Shown: piece after piece, positions 1 through 9,532 of the stretch
Numbering within the stretch: position 1 is the stretch's first letter
How the letters are laid out: each line of letters starts with the position of its first letter
DNA from: Gari tellinella
Taxonomy: Eukaryota > Mollusca > Bivalvia > Cardiida > Psammobiidae
DNA: 64,000 bases
Reading direction: 5' to 3'
Assembly: GCA_922989275.2 (NCBI GenBank)
Contig: OV277864.1
Location: 44,081,550-44,145,549, forward strand
Program-made: the position numbers and the translations under genes
Notes under the pieces: model-generated
What the model saw: only the letters and a program-made list of their open reading frames with translations
The model's database searches: none
What the model was told of the DNA's origin: nothing

Positions 1-49
1 TAGCAAAACCAAGTTGTGTAGCAGGAGCAACATTTTGGTTGCAGGGTAT

Positions 50-275
50 CTGGTGGGATTTCCACGGCTGCCGTACGGTCGACGTGCGGTCACCGTACGG
101 CGGCCGTACGGTTGCCGCAGGTATTTTAACCCCACAAAAATAAAATCTCGCCGCGCGGCAGCCGCAGCATATGTGAGCCCAAAACACGGCGGCCGTAGGA
201 ATTCTGCGACGGCCGGCGAATAGCTACTCGCCGTAGAAATGATTAGCCGTACGGCAGCCACAGCAAATGTGAGCG
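50..275. repeat. GC-rich CCGTACGG-type repeat block
   Basis: The first 275 bases are far more GC-rich than the AT-rich remainder. They contain CCGTACGG or close variants many times (for example around 73-112 and 247-256), often as GGCCGTACGG palindromes. A 69-codon open frame runs through it, but the translation is arginine-rich and low in complexity, so I do not call a gene. It could be the edge of a repeat that continues to the left of the window. Confidence 0.45.
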
Positions 276-454
276 AGGCATTACAAACCATGCATTCCAA
301 TTGCACACATAAAGTAGTGTGCATGTGAGATGGAAAAGGTTGGAAAAGTCTACAGCATTTCCAATTTCTCCTCCACAAATTTTATGGTGTGACTTTTAAC
401 CCATTACCCCAAAAATATGCCTTTTTACACGTATGATTTTTTGATTTTTTCAAC

Positions 455-493
455 AAAAAAAAAAATAACAACCCCCCCCCCCCCCAAAAAAAA
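455..493. repeat. poly-A / poly-C / poly-A homopolymer tract
   Basis: A run of A, then about 14 consecutive C, then a run of A. This is a simple low-complexity tract and a likely spot for sequencing-length error. Confidence 0.8.
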
Positions 494-605
494 CCACTTA
501 TGATTTATTTATCTACAGAAGAAAATAGTGAACTTTATGCAGTAATGAATATGATGGATGAGTTGGGTTTTACTGCACTGCAACACAGAGTAGGTCATAT
601 AGCGC

Positions 606-650
606 CAATGAATGATGAGGGATGATGAGATGAGATGATGATGGTTTCAG
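606..650. repeat. (GATGA)n-like microsatellite
   Basis: Imperfect tandem GATGA/TGATGA units. A simple repeat, probably slipped-strand in origin. Confidence 0.6.
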
Positions 651-765
651 GAAGATGATTTTAACTAATCTCATTCTTCTAATAATCTAGGTCTGAGTGA
701 TAAACAGAAACCTCCCCTATGAAAATTAAGCCCAAGAACCATACCAAGGTAGGAAGGTCTTTGTG

Positions 766-1184
766 GTATGAATATGAATCATATGAAATACTTTCTACAT
801 TCTAGCAGATGGCAGCTTAAAGCAGGTTGAAAGTAAAGCAGAATGCACCTTAACCCTTTCCCCCATAGAAGCAACTTTTAGCCTTATTTAATTTATTCCT
901 CCGCTGAAGAAAATAGTTCCAGTTTATACCATCATGAACAATTACCATTACAAATATTTTCTACAGCCTAGCATATTTTAGCTTAAAGCAGGTTGAAAGT
1001 AAAGCAGAATGTGCCTTAAAACACATTCTGCTTTACTTTTAACCTACTTTAAGTGGTCACCTGTCTTCAAAACTAGAAGCAGGCTATGAGGTAAAGGGTG
1101 AAGGTGCATTCTACCTTACTTTCAGCCTGCTTTAAGTGGTAACCTATCTTCAATCTAGAAACAGGCCATGGGGTAATGGGTTAA
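766..1184. mobile_element. family A MITE (outer copy, split by a nested family A copy)
   Basis: This is the outer member of a nested pair. Its P2 palindrome arms lie at about 812-853 and 1099-1135, and its right end reads GGGGTAATGGGTTAA (TTAA at 1181-1184), as in other family A copies. Between the arms, exactly at the centre of the palindrome, lies another family A element (850-1102). The left end is degraded and I cannot place its TTAA; 766 is approximate. Confidence 0.65.
850..1102. mobile_element. family A MITE (inner nested copy, TTAA-bounded)
   Basis: It starts TTAACCCTTTCCCCCATAG and ends in the family-typical right end (GAGGTAAAGGGTGAA), with the right TTAA mutated to TGAA. It contains its own P2 palindrome (about 992-1053). 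The insertion point is the CCTTAAGG centre of another P2 palindrome. TTAA duplication plus CCC/GGG termini is the signature of piggyBac-type transposition, so I infer a non-autonomous piggyBac-like element. Confidence 0.75.
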
Positions 1185-1189
1185 ATCAT

Positions 1190-1790
1190 CTATATAGAAG
1201 AAACAGACTTGTCACAAAATAGGGTTTTGTGGGGGAAGAAAGAATTTTGATTTGATACATCTCCTTTATCAAGAACTCTTATATAATAACTTTCTCAACA
1301 GTCAAGGATACTGTAAAAGGATATGTTTGAAATAAAACATAACCATCGCACCAACACCATGTATATGGCTCCTCACTGAAAGTTCAAATATCAAATTAGA
1401 TAAATACACAAACTTTACCCTTCCATAGCAATTCATGACTTGGCTGTGTTTGGCTACAGTGGAGATGACAGTATTCTTTCTCATTTTTAAAAAACAAAAC
1501 TAAACGCAGTGCAATAAAATGTTGAAAATTACAGCTTTTTGATGATATAAACAAAGTTATTCATGATTCATCTTAATTGTAGGCTAACAGGCTTAAGCCT
1601 GAACAGACGCTGGAAAAGGAGTCCTCTGATCTAGGTATGTACTGTTTGTCATTTTGCAAAGCCCATAAATAGTATAAAAGGACAGGACTTAATAAGAATC
1701 TGGAATTGTCCATTTCAAGTTTCAGGGATCAATCAGATATTTTACTATCAGATATTTTACTGTTTGCGTTACACCTACAAAATATTAGAT
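1190..1790. other. AT-rich spacer, no gene seen
   Basis: No coding exon, tandem repeat or clear transposon end could be recognised. A short degenerate P1 half-site (about 1599-1660) is the only repeat-like trace. Confidence 0.5.
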
Positions 1791-1793
1791 AAG

Positions 1794-2031
1794 TTAACCC
1801 ATTACCCAATAAATACGCTTTTTTGCACCTTTTATTTATTCGTCCATGGAAGATATACAGTCATAAATATGAATAAGAAGATATATTTTTCTTATACTAG
1901 CAGATAGTTGCTTAAAGCAGGTTGAAAGTAAAGCAGAATGTGCCTTAAGGCACATTCTGCTTTACTTTTAACCTGCTTTAAGTAGTCATTTGTCTTCAAA
2001 ACTAGAAACAGGCTATGGGGTAATCGGTTAA
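1794..2031. mobile_element. family A MITE, TTAA-bounded, P2 palindrome
   Basis: TTAACCCATTACCC at the left and GGGGTAATCGGTTAA at the right, with TTAA on both sides. The near-perfect P2 palindrome (about 1912-1981) has AGAATGTGCCTTAAGGCACATTCT at its core region and CTTAAAGCAGG / CCTGCTTTAAG at its margins. About 238 bp, no coding capacity. piggyBac-like by target site and CCC terminus. Confidence 0.8.
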
Positions 2032-2427
2032 ATCTTTGTTGTAACTAAATATTTGGCCTTTACCTCCATAGCAAATAATCATTTAATAATGCAAGTAGAT
2101 TAAGCAGCTGGGTGCTTAAAACATGATGAAAATAGTACAGAAAGCTACTGTGGGAACTTTCTTCTCTACTTTAATTCTGCTAAAGCTGCTAACTTGTTTT
2201 AACACATTCAACTCACAAGCGAGCAATAAACCGCCGGTGTGCCAACATACATTTGTGATATACGTGACGACGAGTTCACAGATCAAGGAACTCTAGCAAA
2301 AAGTATACTTGTCATTTACAAACAGTGTTCCTGTGTTAAGTACACTTGTCCTATGCTAGCAGTGTAGATCTTGATCAGAGAACTCCTACAGGAACTCTCT
2401 TATCAGGGTCTGCAATGTTTGTCATTT

Positions 2428-2590
2428 TGCAATACCAGTTGACAGTGTGATACAGAGTGATGTATTTAGCTCGAGACGTTTTTGGCGGAAATAGCCGATC
2501 TGACGAGCGCCTTGGCGCGAGTCTGATCGGTTGTTTCCGCCAAAAACGTCAAGAGCTAAATGCAACACTCTGTTGCGCACTGCCAACTGG
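2428..2590. repeat. 163 bp imperfect palindrome nested in a MITE
   Basis: It begins ACCAGTTG and ends CAACTGGT. Inside are ACAGAGTG / CACTCTGT and a long arm centred on GCGCCTTGGCGC (about 2508-2519) that includes GACGTTTTTGGCGGAAA and its complement. The arms are about 60-70 bp. It differs in sequence from modules P1 and P2. Function unknown; probably the core of a fold-back element. Confidence 0.65.
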
Positions 2591-2773
2591 TAATGTGTTT
2601 ATTATATGCCTTGAATACAAACCAGAAACACCTAAATAGTTGTTTAAATCATTTTACATCCAAAATTTATTAGTTATTTGAAGCAGAACGAGAAGTTTTG
2701 TATGCCACAAAGAATAACGCGACACTCGTACATGTAGGTAAATGACGTCACGTTAAATCGAAAGCGAGGTCAG

Positions 2774-2833
2774 AGTAAAATACAAAGTGGCTGATACAAG
2801 GTGGCTGATACAGACTCTTGTATTTTACTCTGC
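2774..2833. repeat. short inverted repeat (CAGAGTAAAATACAA arms)
   Basis: CAGAGTAAAATACAA is mirrored by TTGTATTTTACTCTG, with a directly repeated GTGGCTGATACA between them. It is part of the unassigned insertion inside the preceding family C element. Confidence 0.5.
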
Positions 2834-2966
2834 AGATACACGCGGAAACGCTCGATATCATTCGAAGGCATATAATAAATAGTAAGATCAGCCCTAAATG
2901 CTCAGAAATTGTTCAACCTTACTTGGAAGCTGGAATTATCCATTTGAAGTTTAAGAGGTCCATGAG

Positions 2967-3217
2967 TTAACTCATTCACCCCTGAAACTTTTAATGGTCA
3001 ATTTTAATTTCAAAATAAGTCTGGTCCATTTTTGACTATTTAGGAATGATTTTTACAATATATGTCAAAATGGCAAACAGTGTTGACCCTGATCAGAGGG
3101 CTCCTTAAGGAGCCCTCTGATCAGGGTCGACACTGTTTGCATAGGACAAGGATAATTCTCAAAAGTTTACTGTTCATAAATGACAAGTATACTCGTCACT
3201 AGGGTTGAATGTGTTAA
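2967..3217. mobile_element. family C MITE, TTAA-bounded, P1 palindrome
   Basis: TTAACTCATTCACCCCTG at the left and GGGTTGAATGTGTTAA at the right. The P1 palindrome at about 3078-3142 is near-perfect (GACCCTGATCAGAGGGCTCC and its complement around a central TTAA). About 250 bp, non-coding. Its left TTAA is also the right TTAA of the previous element, so two elements sit back to back. piggyBac-like by target site. Confidence 0.8.
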
Positions 3218-3309
3218 ACATCACTGGTAAGCATTTATTTTCAAAATAAGTAAAGACATCTATCAATACATCTGAATCAGGCAGTACAAAAAAAGTCAAG
3301 TGAGCCTAC

Positions 3310-3399
3310 CCTTTTACTCTGCCGTTTGGCTATTTTCTCCTTTAGTAGTCTTACTGTGTCTGGACTTGTCAGGTTTTGATGAAGGATGTCAAACTCTGC
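3310..3399 (-). CDS. PDCD7-like protein, exon 4 (30 codons)
   Basis: The exon is bounded by TTTTCCAG (acceptor, ending 3400) and GTAGGC (donor, starting 3309), in phase 0 with exon 3. It encodes AEFDILHQNLTSPDTVRLLK followed by a lysine/arginine-rich end. The segment aligns without gaps, as far as I can recall the family, to the part of human PDCD7 downstream of a conserved Trp: A-E-(L/F), then Q-x-L-T at the same spacing. No stop is reached, so more exons must lie to the left, outside the window or unrecognised. Confidence 0.6.
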
Positions 3400-3489
3400 C
3401 TGGAAAAGAAATGTAACATTAGCCATACTAGAGGTCTTGAACTACTGAGCCATTAATGCATTATGCCATAGCTGTCTCTAATTTTCAAA

Positions 3490-3540
3490 ACAGGTTACTA
3501 TTTAAAACCAGGTTGAAAGTAAAGCAGAATGCTGTGTTTT
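3490..3540. repeat. half P2 palindrome (family A fragment) in intron
   Basis: AACCAGGTTGAAAGTAAAGC followed by AGAATG occurs once, without its mirrored arm. A truncated family A remnant within the intron between exons 3 and 4. Confidence 0.55.
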
Positions 3541-3779
3541 ATAGTCAGGATTTCCTAGGTTGGAACTTTCCTCAGTGTAGAAATAACGAGTGGTGTAAAA
3601 ATGTGTATTTATTGTGATGGAGTAAAGGGCTAAGGTTATTAATATTACCCTCCACCTCACAATTGTTCATAGGAACTGACACAAAACTGACAACAATGCT
3701 GTATTTCCTTTGTGGCACTGGGTCATGTCATACCCATTTACAAATTTTGTGGACATATTCATTGAGTGTCACTGTTAAT

Positions 3780-4031
3780 TTAACCCATTACCCCATAGCC
3801 TGTTTCTAGTATTATTGATATGTGGCCACTTAAAGCAAGTTGAAAGTAAAGCAGAATGTGCCTAAAGGCACATTCTGCTTTACTTTCAACCTGCTATAAG
3901 CTACCATCTTCTAGAAAAAAGATTTTTTTTCTTTTGAAATATATTCATTACTGTATAAATTAGAACTATTTTCTTCAGTGGAGAACAAATTTTGAAGCGT
4001 TAAAAGGCGTATTTATCAGGTAATGGGTTAA
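3780..4031. mobile_element. family A MITE, TTAA-bounded, P2 palindrome
   Basis: TTAACCCATTACCCCATAGC at the left and GGTAATGGGTTAA at the right, with TTAA duplicated. The P2 palindrome lies at about 3828-3900. 252 bp, non-coding, in the intron between exons 3 and 4 of the PDCD7-like gene. Confidence 0.8.
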
Positions 4032-4154
4032 CTGTTCATTTATCAGAAAAATGGTCTATTTGAAAAATTAGCGTTGTAAGGGTCTTTATATATATTGTAG
4101 AGTATGAGGATATTGTGGCAACTATGCCGAGCTCACATCAACTGATTCACTTAC

Positions 4155-4295
4155 CTTTACTTTTCGGACTTCATTCAATTTCTGTGCCCAGACCAACTTG
4201 TTCTCATGTTTCATGGACTCCAGTTGTTGTTTATTTTTCTGCAGTTTAGCCAGCAGTACAATCATATGTCTTGTCTTGTCATGAGCCTCTGATAA
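4155..4295 (-). CDS. PDCD7-like protein, exon 3 (47 codons)
   Basis: Acceptor CTTCAG ends at 4296 and donor GTAAGT starts at 4154. The exon is exactly 47 codons in phase 0 and fully open. It encodes a charged, helical segment (LSEAHDKTRHMIVLLAKLQK and onward to a Trp about ten residues before the end) that looks like a coiled coil. Together with exon 4 this is the conserved middle region of PDCD7 family proteins, components of the U11/U12 di-snRNP of the minor spliceosome. Assignment rests on remembered similarity and should be confirmed by database search. Confidence 0.65.
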
Positions 4296-4682
4296 CTGAA
4301 GATATACGGTATTTTGTAAAGTTCCTGAGATACTAAAAGCAGGCCTTTTTTCTGGCCATTTTGGGAAAAATGCAATGTCTGCTTTGGGATTTTTTTGCGC
4401 AAAAAATCAAATATTTTGGGAAGAATCTTTGGAATTGATTTAACTTATTTGTGCTAAAAAGACCTGATAGCTAGTTTTCCACATTTGTTTTATTACTTTT
4501 TATGTGATTTTGACTTATAAGGAACAACTTGTAAAAACATTTTTTTTCTTCAGAATTGGGATTTTTTTTTTTAAAATTGGTAATTATTTTTACAATTTTC
4601 ATTGGGAATGGAATCGTTTAACGGACCCGTGGATGCACCAGAAAAAGGCTGAAAAGAAATGTTCAACAAATGTCTAGCATTC

Positions 4683-5015
4683 TTAACTTTTTACCCAATA
4701 GTCGGTTTCTAACTTTGAAGACAGGTGGCCACTTAACTCTTTCCTCCCTGAAACTTTAAATGGACAATTCCAGTTTCGATTTTTGTCTAGTCCATTTCTG
4801 GCTTTTAAGAGTTGTTTTTGTCAAATTTGGCAGTACTGACAAACAGTGAAGACCCTGATCAGAGGGCTCCTTTCGGAGCCCTCTGATCTGGGTCTTCACT
4901 GTTTGCACAGGACAAGTGTCTTATTCACATGTACACTGTTTGAAATGACGCCTATATGCGGGACTAGGGTTCAAAGGGTTAAAGCATGTTGAAAGTAAAG
5001 CAGAATGTGCCTGTG
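4683..5015. mobile_element. family A MITE split by a family C MITE
   Basis: TTAACTTTTTACCCAATAG starts a family A copy. It runs to GTGGCCACTTAA, is interrupted by the family C element 4733-4982, and resumes with AGCATGTTGAAAGTAAAGCA. The second palindrome arm is missing and the right end is not clear, so this is a degraded copy. Confidence 0.6.
4733..4982. mobile_element. family C MITE nested in family A
   Basis: TTAACTCTTTCCTCCCTG at the left and GGGTTCAAAGGGTTAA at the right. The P1 palindrome at about 4837-4905 has core GATCAGAGGGCTCC, spacer TTTC and the complement. Target site: the TTAA that begins the P2 module of a family A copy (CAC-TTAA-AGC). 250 bp, non-coding. Confidence 0.8.
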
Positions 5016-5059
5016 AAACTTTTTTATTCATTGAAGGAATAAAACAAAGGCATGAAAGG

Positions 5060-5185
5060 CATATTTATGGAGTAAATTACATTGCAGACTGTTTCCAACA
5101 TTGTTTGCATGTGACAAATGTACTCTTCACTAGTATACTGTTTGTAATTGATGAGTAAATTTGTCTCTAGGGTTGAATGGGTTAA
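5060..5185. mobile_element. family C MITE, right part only
   Basis: The stretch with TTTGCATGTGACAAATGTAC and CTAGGGTTGAATGGGTTAA is the family C right half. The palindrome and left half are absent. It ends on the TTAA from which the next copy starts, so again two elements share one TTAA. Confidence 0.55.
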
Positions 5186-5433
5186 CCATTTCCTCCCTGA
5201 AACTTGTAAATGGACAATTCCAATTTCCATTTTAGTCTAGTCCATTTCTGACTTTTAAGGGTTGTTTTTGTCAATGTTTGGCATTATGACAAACAGTGAA
5301 GACCCTGATCAGAGGGCTCCTTTCGGAGCCCTCTGATCTGGGTCTTCACTGTTTGCATAGGACATGTGTTCTATTCACATATACACTGTTTGAAAACCAG
5401 GCCTATATGCGGGACTAGGGTTCAAAGAGTTAA
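5182..5433. mobile_element. family C MITE, TTAA-bounded, next to exon 2 donor
   Basis: TTAACCATTTCCTCCCTG at the left and GGGTTCAAAGAGTTAA at the right. The P1 palindrome lies at about 5287-5357. On the gene's strand it begins 22 bases after the exon 2 donor (GT at 5455-5454), so it is intronic and close to a splice site. Confidence 0.8.
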
Positions 5434-5455
5434 AAGATGGGGTAAATGTTCTTAC

Positions 5456-5953
5456 TGTCATAGACTGGCCATGTTTCCCAGCTCTCTCTGCTGCTCTTGT
5501 CTTCCTCAACCAGTTTCTTATCCATTCCTCTCCTGATTTTCTCTCCATATCTTCAACTGAAACCTGGCTTGGTCCAGCGAAACTTTCTGGGTAACGTCCT
5601 GTACTATCCATTGATACAGCGGTTGAAGATTGGTTAAATTGTGGGGTTTGAACTGGGCCAGCTGTGAAGAAGTCTGGGGGCTTGTTTCTGTTTGCAAATG
5701 ACTGAGAATTACCTGGATGTTGAAAGTTTTGATGTTTGTTATGGTCAGTGTTCACTTGTTGACTTGGATATCTGAAATCACTTTGTTTGTTTAGGTTCAA
5801 ATTTTCTTCTCTAGGCACCATATTCTGGTTCATTCCATACTGTTGCATTGGAGGTGATGAGAAATTGTTCTCGAATGTTGGTTGGAAGTTCATGTTTTGT
5901 TGCAGTTGCATTTCATTACCCCCTCTAATGAAGTGTGAATGTGGAATTCCATG
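5456..5953 (-). CDS. PDCD7-like protein, exon 2 (166 codons)
   Basis: The acceptor TTCATTTCAG ends at 5954 and the donor GTAAGA starts at 5455. The exon is open and in phase 0 with exons 1 and 3, starting HGIPHSHF. The first about 110 residues are low in complexity and rich in Asn, Gln, Pro and Ser, as expected for the variable N-terminal half of PDCD7-type proteins (proline-rich in mammals). The last 40 residues are different: EEWIRNWLRKTRAAERAGKH is charged and well-formed and would match the conserved block that precedes the coiled coil. An ATG inside the exon is not the start, because exon 1 supplies one in frame. Confidence 0.65.
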
Positions 5954-5989
5954 CTGAAATGAATTTTAACTTCTAATTTTGTGTAAATC

Positions 5990-6183
5990 CAGGGATCCAG
6001 ATAAGAGGGAGTAAACTGCACAAATCCAACTTTTTTTAACTTATTTTAGCACAAAATCCTATGGAGTTACTACCCAATAGAACCATCTCTCCGAGGTGAT
6101 TCTAATGAGTAGTGACACCATAGGGTTTAAAGCAGAAATAAAGATTTTAGTTTTTGAAATAATCCCCTTATCTGGACCCCTGA
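5990..6183. mobile_element. family E MITE (CAGGGATCCAGATAAG ends)
   Basis: The ends CAGGGATCCAGATAAGAGGG and CCCCTTATCTGGACCCCTG are inverted copies. The middle holds an imperfect palindrome (about 6058-6130) of the form CCTATGG-GTTACTAC...GTAGTGACACCATAGG. A second copy is at 18688-18883. No clear TSD was read. Confidence 0.65.
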
Positions 6184-6215
6184 AATCTGATTCAAACAGC
6201 AATTTTTTACTAGTA

Positions 6216-6396
6216 TTAACCCGTTACCCCATAGCCTGTTTCTAGTACTTTCAGCCTGCTTTAAGCTATTATCTGCTAGAATATAGAAAATATCTTGTAT
6301 GGTACATGTTCATGACTACATAAATTGGAGCTATTTTCTTAAGTGAAGGAACAAATTTCATGTGCTAAAAGGCGCTTCTATGGAGGAAAGGGTTAA
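6216..6396. mobile_element. family A MITE lacking one palindrome arm
   Basis: Both ends are typical (TTAACCCGTTACCCCATAGC; GGAGGAAAGGGTTAA, TTAA both sides). The element is 181 bp rather than about 250 because the left arm and centre of P2 are gone. Only TACTTTCAGCCTGCTTTAAG remains. A palindrome-deletion derivative. Confidence 0.75.
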
Positions 6397-6504
6397 GAGA
6401 TGAAACCACCCAATTTATAACAGCGTGTCAACATAAAGCAGAATACTTAGCACAAACACATTTCAAACTGTTACCAATTAACAAAAGTGATGTAAAATAA
6501 GAAA

Positions 6505-6790
6505 ATATGTGACCCAGTCGGGCCTCCAACCCAGGGTCTTTGGTATTCCAGGCCAGTAGCTCTTATAGTTTTTGAGTTATACTTCAGACAAAAATTAAGC
6601 TTGAAAAACATTCAAAAGGCAATAACTTGTCCAATATGCTGAAAAGAGTTGTGGTTCTTATGCACTTCACTTTTCCTCATTGAAATCTATCCACCTATGA
6701 AGTTTCATGATGGTATCTCTTACACTTTTTAATTTATGCTATGGACAAGAAAGTATGACAAGGACAACAAAGTCATTGATCTCTAAGTGT
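6505..6790. repeat. dispersed repeat, possibly SINE-derived
   Basis: CCAACCCAGGGTCTTTGG at about 6529-6546 resembles, on the minus strand, a degenerate Pol III B box (GGGTTGGAGGCCC). The following GAGTTATACTTCAGACAAAA segment is of a kind I associate with bivalve dispersed repeats. Boundaries and class are uncertain. Confidence 0.3.
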
Positions 6791-7960
6791 CTTGTCATGC
6801 AATGCAGCGACATAAAACAGATGCTGGCAAAAGAACTGCTTTAAAGTTTACTTTCAAGGTTCAAGTTATAGAGTGATCTTGCCGTCTAAGAATGGATGTC
6901 TGAATTTAACTTTTTTGAGTGGATAAAAGTTACTGAGCCAGTCCCACGCTTTTGACAATTCCAAAATCTGGTTTCTGATTAGCCAGTAAAACTATGATAT
7001 CTAACTATTTTATTGTAAAACCAGGAACCAATTGGTTTGCTTCAGGTGCACTTCACTTGGATCTATAGTTCAGACCACTGGTCAGGCAGAAGTGCTGTCA
7101 TCTCGGCTATCAGAAGATTTACATTTATTATGTAAACATGCACACACAGATACTTTTATGCAGCCCCCGGCTTTTATGCACTTAAAATCTGTTTACTTAT
7201 AAATGTCGTTCATTCCTATAAAACAACAGAAACTTGAAATAGGTAGCCTGGAGTAAGGTACATGTAGATTCAGACACTAAAGCCATTTATCCGCGCATGC
7301 GCACTTACACCTTGCATGAATGTAACATTTTTTATTCCAAAACTCAAACACAACAAAAAGTCTTAAAAATAGTCAACAGAGAATCTAACAAATAAATTTT
7401 TAAAAAAATGTGTACATACAGTAAACAAACATGCCCCATGATCAATAATTATGATCAGTGAAGCCTACCAGCAGATTCCGACGATCTGATTTATGACGAC
7501 ATAGGAAGACTTGTGACAAAAAGTTTGAAAACTGCAGTTCACTTTTAGGATAAAAGCTGTATTCGGGCTCTACAACGTACAAGATACTACGAGATATTAA
7601 TTATTTTCACAGGAAGGCCAGAGAAAAAAAATTTTTGTGGAAGTAATTTTCTCAAGACAAACGTGACTGTAGGTATGTGAGGGTAATTTTTGTATCCATA
7701 ATACACCGATTGACAGTTTCGCCTGTTCTTTTTTTAGATGCTGAAACGTGCTCCTGTTTGCGAGTAAGATTTATTTGTAGTGTATTGTACAAAAGGCATG
7801 GCGAGGGTACGTCTCCAGCTGTAAAATAATAAATTAACAAGTTTATTTAAAAAATGGTTTTGAAAGTAAAATGATGGATGGAACAATAATTTCAAGCATT
7901 TAACTACATATCTATGGCGAATTCACCATTTGGGTTACTATATATCTAATTGTAGGCGAG
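6790..7960. other. intron 1 spacer, no gene seen
   Basis: No exon, transposon end or tandem repeat could be assigned. The stretch lies within the large first intron of the PDCD7-like gene. Confidence 0.5.
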
Positions 7961-7971
7961 TTCGTCCCTAG

Positions 7972-9312
7972 CCGAATTCACAGGGAACCGGCTCATAGTC
8001 AAGTGTTCTATATATAGGATAATATAATAAAGGGAAATAACACGGATTGTCACCCACCACGATTGATCCCGATTTTTTTACAGTGTCATGCAAAGACTGG
8101 GAAAATGAAACCCCCCACATAATAAACACTTAATAACGAACCGAGCGACACCAAATTTTTATATTTCCATCACCATAGTAAAGCGGGGTGGGCTCAAATA
8201 TTTCGGTTTTGCGGTGTTTTCTTGGTCTCGGAACCGAACTCGTCGTCGCAGCGGTCACGAATTGCCAAGACTAAACACGGACACATGCGTCTTCTGCACA
8301 CGGAAGACTGACTGGGATCGATAAGTTATCAATAAATAAACATTTACTTACATCAACAGTCATCAAATCCGTATCTTTATTGAAGATAATCACTCACTTT
8401 CGGTTCCGTCAAGCAATAACACGCATGACATCCATTTTATGTAAATCAAATCGAGGCTAGGGAAGTGAAACGGTCGTAGTGATTGGTCAGTCAATTGAAA
8501 ACAAAACTTGTTACCGTCGCAAGAATTCAACGTATTAACAGCGGGCGGGAACCAGTCTATATGCATTTTGACAGATCGCGGGAAATGCAATATACTAAAA
8601 TTGCAGAATAATAAGTATTAGGGAACCTTACACGCTTTTCTGGGGGTCATTTGTATTGATGAATGATACCTACCAAGAGACAATCATGTTTTACTTGTTA
8701 AATCGCTTTCAAATGAATTCCTGAATTTTGACATGTTGTGTTTATGCTGGAGATGGCTGATCTAAATTTAGCGCATGGACCAGCCAGCCAATGAAATCGC
8801 TCCATACCTCAGAGTAACATAGCCTCGTTTTGAATTTCTCAAAATGGAGCACAAACGTGTTATGAATATATGAACAGAAAGTGAGTGATATACCTCAATA
8901 AAGATACGGATTTGATGACTGTTGATGTAAGTAAATGTTTATTTATTGATAACTTATCGATCCCAGTCAGTCTTCCGTGTGCAGAAGACCCATGTGTCCG
9001 TGTTTAGTCTTGGCAATTCGTGACCGCTGCGACGACGAGTTCGGTTCCGAGACCAAGAAAACACCGCAAAACCGAAATATTTGAGCCCACCCCGCTTTAC
9101 TATGGTGATGGAAATATAAACATTTGGTGTCGCTCGGTTCGTAATTAAGTGTTTATTATGTGGGTGAGTTTCATTTCCCCCCGTCATTGCATGACTGTAA
9201 AAAAATCGCGATCAATCGTGGTGGGTGACAATCCGTGTTATTTCCCTTTATTATATTATCCTATATATAGAACACTTGACTATGAGCCGGTTCCCTGTGG
9301 GCGAATTCACCA
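7972..9312. mobile_element. fold-back element with arms of about 430 bp
   Basis: The sequence from about 7978 to 8405 (starting ACAGGGAACCGGCTCATAG) returns as its reverse complement from about 8876 to 9295 (ending CTATGAGCCGGTTCCCTGT) with few differences. The unique spacer is about 470 bp. A GCGAATTC/GCCGAATTC motif flanks both ends and could be target sequence, but the exact TSD is unclear. No transposase-like frame is present. It occupies intron 1 of the PDCD7-like gene. Class unknown: a long-TIR non-autonomous DNA transposon or fold-back element. Confidence 0.75.
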
Positions 9313-9532
9313 CAAACCATTACAATCAATCAGTTAAATTCTAGAAAACAGTCAATAATCTTGGGTTTTTCTTCTTTAAAAGTCTAATTTCTTTCTTTCC
9401 AGAGTTTTGACAGAATTCTGTCATGCTGAAGCGAGTGGATGTGTTCCATTTTGTTACATTTGTAAAGTATCCGAAACTACCGGACTGTCCGAAACTACCA
9501 GAGTAGAGGGAGGACGAAGATATTAGGCATAC

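Larger units (their letters stand above)
2199..2970. mobile_element. family C MITE interrupted by a second palindromic insertion
   Basis: The left end TTAACACATTCAAC and the right end (ATCCATTTGAAGTTT...GAGTTAA) match family C in reverse orientation, and the damaged P1 palindrome lies at about 2358-2425. The normal 250 bp body is expanded by about 440 bp of unrelated sequence (roughly 2428-2880) with its own palindrome and inverted pieces. The right TTAA (2967-2970) is shared with the next family C element. Confidence 0.6.

Noticed and set aside
14..223. 69-codon Arg-rich frame at the left edge
   Set aside because: Low-complexity translation of a CCGTACGG-type repeat.
3078..5357. rho-independent terminators or miRNA precursors at the hairpins
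   Set aside because: The hairpins are repeated, lie at fixed positions inside TTAA/TA-bounded elements and are not followed by U-tracts. They are MITE cores. Small-RNA production is possible but unsupported.
5375..5455. extension of PDCD7-like exon 2 past the GTAAGA donor
   Set aside because: The open frame continues into the adjacent family C MITE; the strong donor and phase-0 fit to exon 3 show that the exon stops at 5456.
8390..8590. 66-codon frame in the spacer of the fold-back element
   Set aside because: No similarity to any transposase motif and no supporting context.
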